A DNA stretch of 10,023 bases from Roseovarius sp. (lineage in GTDB: Bacteria; Pseudomonadota; Alphaproteobacteria; Rhodobacterales; Rhodobacteraceae). The notes under the pieces were generated by a model, which searched no databases, was not told where the DNA came from, and was given only the letters and a program-made list of their open reading frames with translations. Positions within the stretch are counted from its first letter, which is position 1. Every line of letters begins with the position of its first letter. The position numbers were made by a program, and so were the translations under genes. Of the stretch, positions 6,846 to 10,023 are shown one piece after another. The stretch is from the NCBI GenBank assembly GCA_007125415.1, contig SLDH01000239.1, positions 1 through 10,023 on the forward strand, in the 5' to 3' direction.

Positions 6846-7970
6846 TCAGAAACGGAAGGCGAACTTGGTGCCGATGGCAAGCGCATCGTTGCCTCTGAAC
6901 GAGGCCACGTTGGATCTGGCATTCCCGAGATCGAAGTAGCGGATGCCGGTGGTCACTTCCCAGCTTTCGGTGGCGTATGTCGCCGCGAGCCCATAGCTGA
7001 AATAGCCGGAGGTTCCGGAGAGATTGCCCACCAGATCGCCCTTCTGGTCCTCATAGCCGAGAATGACGGCACCGCTCCAGTTTTCGTTGAAGCGCCGTCC
7101 GATACCCAGCTCATAGGTCCAGATATCATTTGCGCCTCTCGCGATCGGGACATTGACCGGTGCACCGCTGGCCACCGAGAAGAAATCTCCCGGCTGCACC
7201 CCGAACTTGCTCCATTCGCGCCATTTGACCGATCCGAAAAGCAGTGTGTCGGCAGCGATACCTGTTTGCGCATGCAGCGTGACCGCCTGGGGGATCTCCA
7301 CGGTGAAGTTGCTGCCGGTGTTGTCCTTGAACTTGTGTCTGGTCTTGGATTCGTAGGTCAGCGCGATACGCAGGGCGATATCGGGGATTTCATACGCTGC
7401 GCCCAGCAGATAGCCGAACTGGAAGTCCTTGTTCACGCTCAGGTTGTAGGGTTGGTTCGGCGCGGGGACCGTACTGCCGAGAATGGCGGGTGCCAGCACC
7501 TCGATATTGCCTGAAATGCCCATATAGCGCAGCCCGCCATAGACGCTGAAGCGGTCCGTGGCCTTGTAGCGCAGAAGGGCGGTATAGGCGATGGAATCAA
7601 GTTCGGCATTGGAGGTGCCGAAAAAGGCGCCACCAAGGGCTGCCGGCGGTGTCCTGTAATCCACGGCCACTCCGACGGGTTTGTCGATCACGAAGGCCAG
7701 CGTCACCCGATCATTGAGGTCATGCTTGTAGCCGCCCCCAAGGGAGAGGTAATTCTTCTGAATGTTACCTGTCGGGCCACCGGGCAGCCCCGGCCGCGGC
7801 TGGCCGGAAACGGAAGGCATGACCCGCGCCACCGAAACCTCTGCGTAGTTCCGCCCCTCCTCGAACAGGATCATTGACGGGTCGCCCCGCCGCTCGATCT
7901 CTCCCGCTAAAGCCGATGACGCGATCATCGAAAAAGCGGTTGTGATCGCGGTCGCTGCCGCGTTTTTTAT
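6846..7970 (-). CDS. outer-membrane transport protein, OmpP1/FadL/TodX family
   Basis: A protein of about 374 residues, shorter than E. coli FadL (about 421 mature). A signal peptide covers residues 1-22, ending SSALA before GEIERRGD. The rest alternates polar and hydrophobic residues with many aromatics, as in a beta barrel, and ends in Phe (KFAFRF), the usual C-terminal assembly signal. FadL proteins carry hydrophobic compounds such as long-chain fatty acids across the outer membrane; the ligand here is unknown, and I do not see the N-terminal NPA motif of classical FadL. The start is odd. The frame is open to a TTG at 8105, but the promoter at 8006-8033 lies inside that extension. After the ribosome site (GGAGGAGAGGG, 7980-7990) the only candidates are CTG at 7976 and ATA at 7970; the first ATG, at 7928, would cut off most of the signal peptide. 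I use the ATA, where family members usually have ATG. Confidence 0.82.
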   Translation of the reverse strand: MKNAAATAITTAFSMIASSALAGEIERRGDPSMILFEEGRNYAEVSVARVMPSVSGQPRPGLPGGPTGNIQKNYLSLGGGYKHDLNDRVTLAFVIDKPVGVAVDYRTPPAALGGAFFGTSNAELDSIAYTALLRYKATDRFSVYGGLRYMGISGNIEVLAPAILGSTVPAPNQPYNLSVNKDFQFGYLLGAAYEIPDIALRIALTYESKTRHKFKDNTGSNFTVEIPQAVTLHAQTGIAADTLLFGSVKWREWSKFGVQPGDFFSVASGAPVNVPIARGANDIWTYELGIGRRFNENWSGAVILGYEDQKGDLVGNLSGTSGYFSYGLAATYATESWEVTTGIRYFDLGNARSNVASFRGNDALAIGTKFAFRF

Positions 7971-7979
7971 TTGCAGGGT

Positions 7980-7990
7980 CCCTCTCCTCC
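7980..7990 (-). promoter_or_regulatory. strong ribosome-binding site of the FadL-like gene
   Basis: On the minus strand the site reads GGAGGAGAGGG. The GGAGG part is nine bases before a CTG at 7976, and the GAGGG part is nine bases before an ATA at 7970. It fixes initiation to this spot although no ATG, GTG or TTG is in frame there. Confidence 0.75.
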
Positions 7991-8005
7991 GTGAGTTGGG
8001 AACCC

Positions 8006-8033
8006 AGCATAGGAACCTGATTCGATCGGTCAA
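8006..8033 (-). promoter_or_regulatory. promoter of the FadL-like gene
   Basis: On the minus strand TTGACC (8028-8033) and TATGCT (8006-8011) are 16 bases apart, with five of six and four of six consensus matches. The predicted transcript starts near 7999, about ten bases before the ribosome site, which places the protein start downstream and argues against the long open frame to 8105. Confidence 0.6.
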
Positions 8034-8037
8034 TTCA

Positions 8038-8050
8038 TGACGCGGCGTCA
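8038..8050. promoter_or_regulatory. palindromic putative operator upstream of the FadL-like promoter
   Basis: TGACGCGGCGTCA is a perfect palindrome with six-base arms around one central base. It ends four bases before the -35 box, with its centre near -45 from the predicted start site, a usual place for an activator that contacts RNA polymerase. The regulator is unknown. Confidence 0.45.
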
Positions 8051-8052
8051 CA

Positions 8053-8103
8053 GCCCGGCACTCTGCGCAGGGTTGCGGGCGGAACACAGTTAAGGTGCCG
8101 GGC
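8053..8103. repeat. inverted repeat between the DMT and FadL-like genes
   Basis: GCCCGGCAC (8053-8061) and GTGCCGGGC (8095-8103) are perfect nine-base inverted arms separated by 33 bases, which include the small palindrome CTGCGCAG at 8063-8070. The outer arm begins 10 bases after the DMT stop codon. No T run follows on the minus strand, so a simple intrinsic terminator is unlikely; it may fold at the 3' end of the DMT mRNA. Confidence 0.45.
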
Positions 8104-8113
8104 AAGTCGAATT

Positions 8114-9010
8114 TCAGCGTCTTTTGCGGGTTTCGGACCAGAGATTGAGGTAATTCGCACCGAAAATCACCATCGCGCCAAGGATCACCATAAGATCGAC
8201 CGGCTCACCATAAACCAGCAGACCGACCACGGCGATGAGCGGCAACCGTGCGAAATCGACGGGGATCACCACGGTGGCCGGGGCGAGCGACAGGGCCTTG
8301 GTCACGCAGAAATGAGCAGCCAGCCCGCCACAGCCGATAACGATCAGCCACGGGAAGGAGCGCGGCGAGGGCCAGGTGATATCGCCGTCGAATCCCGCAC
8401 AGACAATGCCGAAAACAAGTTGCATCGTCGTCATCCAGAACAGGATGCAGACGAGCCGTTCGGTCCGGGTCAGCAGCTTGGTGAAGACGATGGTCAGCGC
8501 AAATCCGACCGCCGCACTGGCCGCGGCGATGGTGCCGATATTGACCGTTTCGGGGGAGGGGCGCGCGACGATCATGATGCCCACGAACCCGAGGATCGCC
8601 GCCGTGGCACGAATGGCCGTCATTCGCTCGCCCAGAAGCAACGGCGACAGCACCAGCACCCAAAGCGGCGAGGTGAATTCCAGCGCGAAGACCTGCGCCA
8701 GCGGAATCGCGGTGATGGCGAAGAACCACAGGTTCTGCCCGGTGAAATGCGCGATGTTGCGCAGGATGTGCAGGTGCGGCGTCCGAAAGGTGATCTGCCG
8801 GAAGCTGCCGGTGAGGGTCACGAAGATGCCGATGATCACGAAGCCGACGAAGCTGCGATACATCATGATCTCGAACGTATCGAGTTCGAAGCTGACCGCG
8901 CGCCCGGCAACCGCCATGAGCGAAAAGGAGGCGACCGATCCGAGCATCCAGAGCGCCGCGCGCAGGGTGGCGGCCGGCTCGAGCCCCGCTGGCGCGGGCA
9001 GGACGCTCAT
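8114..9010 (-). CDS. DMT-superfamily transporter with two EamA domains
   Basis: A 298-residue inner-membrane protein with about ten hydrophobic segments in two repeats of five (roughly residues 18-150 and 155-290). This is the EamA arrangement of drug/metabolite transporters. The first repeat has the characteristic MYRSFVGF after helix 2 and EFTSPLWVLVLSPLLLGER near its end; the second has the equivalent PVDFARLPLIAVVGLLVYGE. Members export or import small metabolites such as amino acids and nucleotides; the substrate cannot be inferred. The ATG at 9010 overlaps the stop of the sulfotransferase-like gene as ATGA, so translation is likely coupled. No promoter is apparent in front of it, and it is probably the last gene of the guaA unit. 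The tail after the last helix is short and basic (ETRKRR). Confidence 0.92.
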   Translation of the reverse strand: MSVLPAPAGLEPAATLRAALWMLGSVASFSLMAVAGRAVSFELDTFEIMMYRSFVGFVIIGIFVTLTGSFRQITFRTPHLHILRNIAHFTGQNLWFFAITAIPLAQVFALEFTSPLWVLVLSPLLLGERMTAIRATAAILGFVGIMIVARPSPETVNIGTIAAASAAVGFALTIVFTKLLTRTERLVCILFWMTTMQLVFGIVCAGFDGDITWPSPRSFPWLIVIGCGGLAAHFCVTKALSLAPATVVIPVDFARLPLIAVVGLLVYGEPVDLMVILGAMVIFGANYLNLWSETRKRR

Positions 9011-9867
9011 TGCGCTGCTCTTTCCAGATGTTGCGTATTCCCGGGATAGAGCCGCGCCAGATCGAGCGCGTCCAGCATCTCGAGGTGACGCAGAAGCGGC
9101 GGGGATATCGCCGCTGTCTTCTCACGCGAGTCGTTCACTCTGACATCCGGAAAATCGAGCCATGCCGCGGGATGAATTTCCGAGACGATCGCACGCAGTA
9201 CTGTCCAGTCCTGAGCGAGCCTGTCGTAATTCAGAACATGCACATGCTCCGCCCCGAAGGCGGCTTCCAGATCGGCCATCAGGGCGGTGAAATCGAAATA
9301 GGAATACCACAGATCCCAAAGCCGTGCCGCAGCGCCCTCATCGCCCCCCACCGCGTCACGGACGGCATAGAGCGCCTCGGGCGGCGCGTCTGCGAGCCCG
9401 CGCGCGGTCAACTCATGCAGGAACTGCCGAGCATAGGAAGCCATGAGCGGGCGTGTCTCGCGCAGGATCAGAAGGGCATGCACCTGTTCACTGCCTGCCG
9501 CTTCGAAAACGCGCCGCAGATTGGCCAGCGCCAAAGGCCGCCGGAATGAGGCGCCGTCCCGCGTGGGGCGCAGAAAGCCTTCATGAGACCAGATGTTGAG
9601 CGCATCGCCTGAAAGCGCGCGGCGCAGCTGCTGCTTGAGGCGCGTGAAATCCTTTCGCGCGTCACTGCGCAGCGCGGGCTCATCCTTCAAGAACCTGTCC
9701 AGCGGGGCGAGTGCATGGCGTTGCCTGAGGGACTGCATCAGGGCCTTTGCCGGCGTGCGGAACGGCTTGCCGAGATAGTTCACCCCGCGCGCCTGCGGAA
9801 ACACGGTCTTCTGCAGATAGGTTGTTGCCGTCTTGGCCAGACCGAAATGAATGAGCGCGGTTGTCAT
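9007..9867 (-). CDS. sulfotransferase-like protein (PAPS-binding fold)
   Basis: A 286-residue protein with the features of PAPS-dependent sulfotransferases, which move a sulfuryl group onto an alcohol or amine. The 5'-phosphosulfate loop is HFGLAKTATTYLQ at residues 7-19. The 3'-phosphate site is ILRETRPLMASYARQF (134-149), with Arg136 and Ser144 in the expected places. NYDRL at 213-217 and the C-terminal VNDSREK agree with bacterial members. Between about 35 and 125 the protein is variable, and the acceptor cannot be predicted. There is no signal peptide, so it should be cytoplasmic. The ATG at 9867 follows the guaA TGA with no gap, and the gene's own TGA overlaps the DMT start. A role in modifying a metabolite that the transporter then exports is possible but only inferred from position. 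Confidence 0.78.
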   Translation of the reverse strand: MTTALIHFGLAKTATTYLQKTVFPQARGVNYLGKPFRTPAKALMQSLRQRHALAPLDRFLKDEPALRSDARKDFTRLKQQLRRALSGDALNIWSHEGFLRPTRDGASFRRPLALANLRRVFEAAGSEQVHALLILRETRPLMASYARQFLHELTARGLADAPPEALYAVRDAVGGDEGAAARLWDLWYSYFDFTALMADLEAAFGAEHVHVLNYDRLAQDWTVLRAIVSEIHPAAWLDFPDVRVNDSREKTAAISPPLLRHLEMLDALDLARLYPGNTQHLERAAQ

Positions 9868-10023
9868 TCATTCCCACTCGATGGTGCCCGGGGGTTTGGA
9901 GGTGATGTCATAGGCCACCCGGTTGATGCCTTGCACCTCATTGATGATCCGGGTGGCGGTTTCGCTCAGGAAATCATGCTCGAACGGGTAGTAATCCGCC
10001 GTCATCCCGTCAACGGAGGTGAC
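9868..10023 (-). CDS. guaA: GMP synthase (glutamine-hydrolysing), C-terminal end only
   Basis: The last 51 codons of guaA run in from the right edge of the window; the rest lies outside. The reading [18 protein letters not shown] followed by [19 protein letters not shown] is the highly conserved GuaA dimerisation-domain end, and IEWE is the usual C-terminus. GuaA converts XMP to GMP with ATP and glutamine in the cytoplasm. The TGA at 9868-9870 is directly followed by the ATG of the sulfotransferase-like gene, so guaA heads or belongs to that transcription unit. No damage is visible in the part present. Confidence 0.96.
   Translation of the reverse strand, partial: VTSVDGMTADYYPFEHDFLSETATRIINEVQGINRVAYDITSKPPGTIEWE

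Noticed and set aside
5898..7514. A 538-codon open frame on the plus strand across the ATPase and FadL-like genes
   Set aside because: It is antisense to two well-supported genes, spans their terminator and promoter, and its protein shows no motif; long antisense frames are common in GC-rich DNA.
7971..8105. N-terminal extension of the FadL-like protein from the TTG at 8105
   Set aside because: The extension would place the signal peptide internally and covers the likely promoter and ribosome site.
8114..10023. A new sulfation-based defence or secretion system in the guaA unit
   Set aside because: There is only one modifying enzyme and one generic exporter, with no effector, sensor or nuclease and no sign of horizontal transfer; position next to guaA alone is not enough.

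Overview
The window looks like chromosomal DNA from an alphaproteobacterium of the Rhodobacterales (Roseobacter/Paracoccus type). This rests on high GC, the protein flavour, the rplM-rpsI pair with an N-terminally extended S9, MetA-type homoserine acyltransferase, and a short FadL-like porin. It is mostly ordinary core and housekeeping sequence. I see no phage, transposon, CRISPR, tRNA or rRNA. The family assignment comes from recognising protein families, not from a database search.

Layout. (1) 1-1262: a short non-coding end with a perfect hairpin, a crotonase-fold protein on the minus strand, and, divergent from it, the remains of a PaaI-type thioesterase carrying both a frameshift and an internal deletion. 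(2) 1238-2976: a minus-strand GNAT acetyltransferase whose 3' end overlaps the thioesterase remnant. Divergent from it is the ribosomal protein operon rplM-rpsI, with an AT-rich promoter region and an intrinsic terminator at about 3000-3027. (3) 3037-6737: a probable minus-strand operon reading, in transcription order, P-loop ATPase, metA, alpha/beta hydrolase and polyphosphate kinase 2. Its promoter is superimposed on the terminator of the gene upstream. (4) 6846-8050: a FadL/OmpP1-family outer-membrane protein with its own promoter, a palindromic putative operator and no conventional start codon at the start of its signal peptide. (5) 8114-10023: a tightly packed minus-strand unit of guaA (3' end only), a sulfotransferase-like protein and a DMT/EamA exporter, joined by TGA-ATG abutment and an ATGA overlap.

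How the genes fit together. L13 and S9 build the two ribosomal subunits. MetA makes the activated homoserine used for methionine; its active-site signature predicts acetyl-CoA rather than succinyl-CoA as acyl donor. The ATPase before it and the hydrolase and PPK2 after it share no obvious pathway, so they are co-transcribed by position only. The most useful second looks are the doubly damaged thioesterase, the ATA/CTG start problem and upstream palindrome of the FadL-like gene, the uncharacterised ATPase next to metA, and the crotonase that lacks both hydratase glutamates. I did not find a convincing undescribed multi-gene system.
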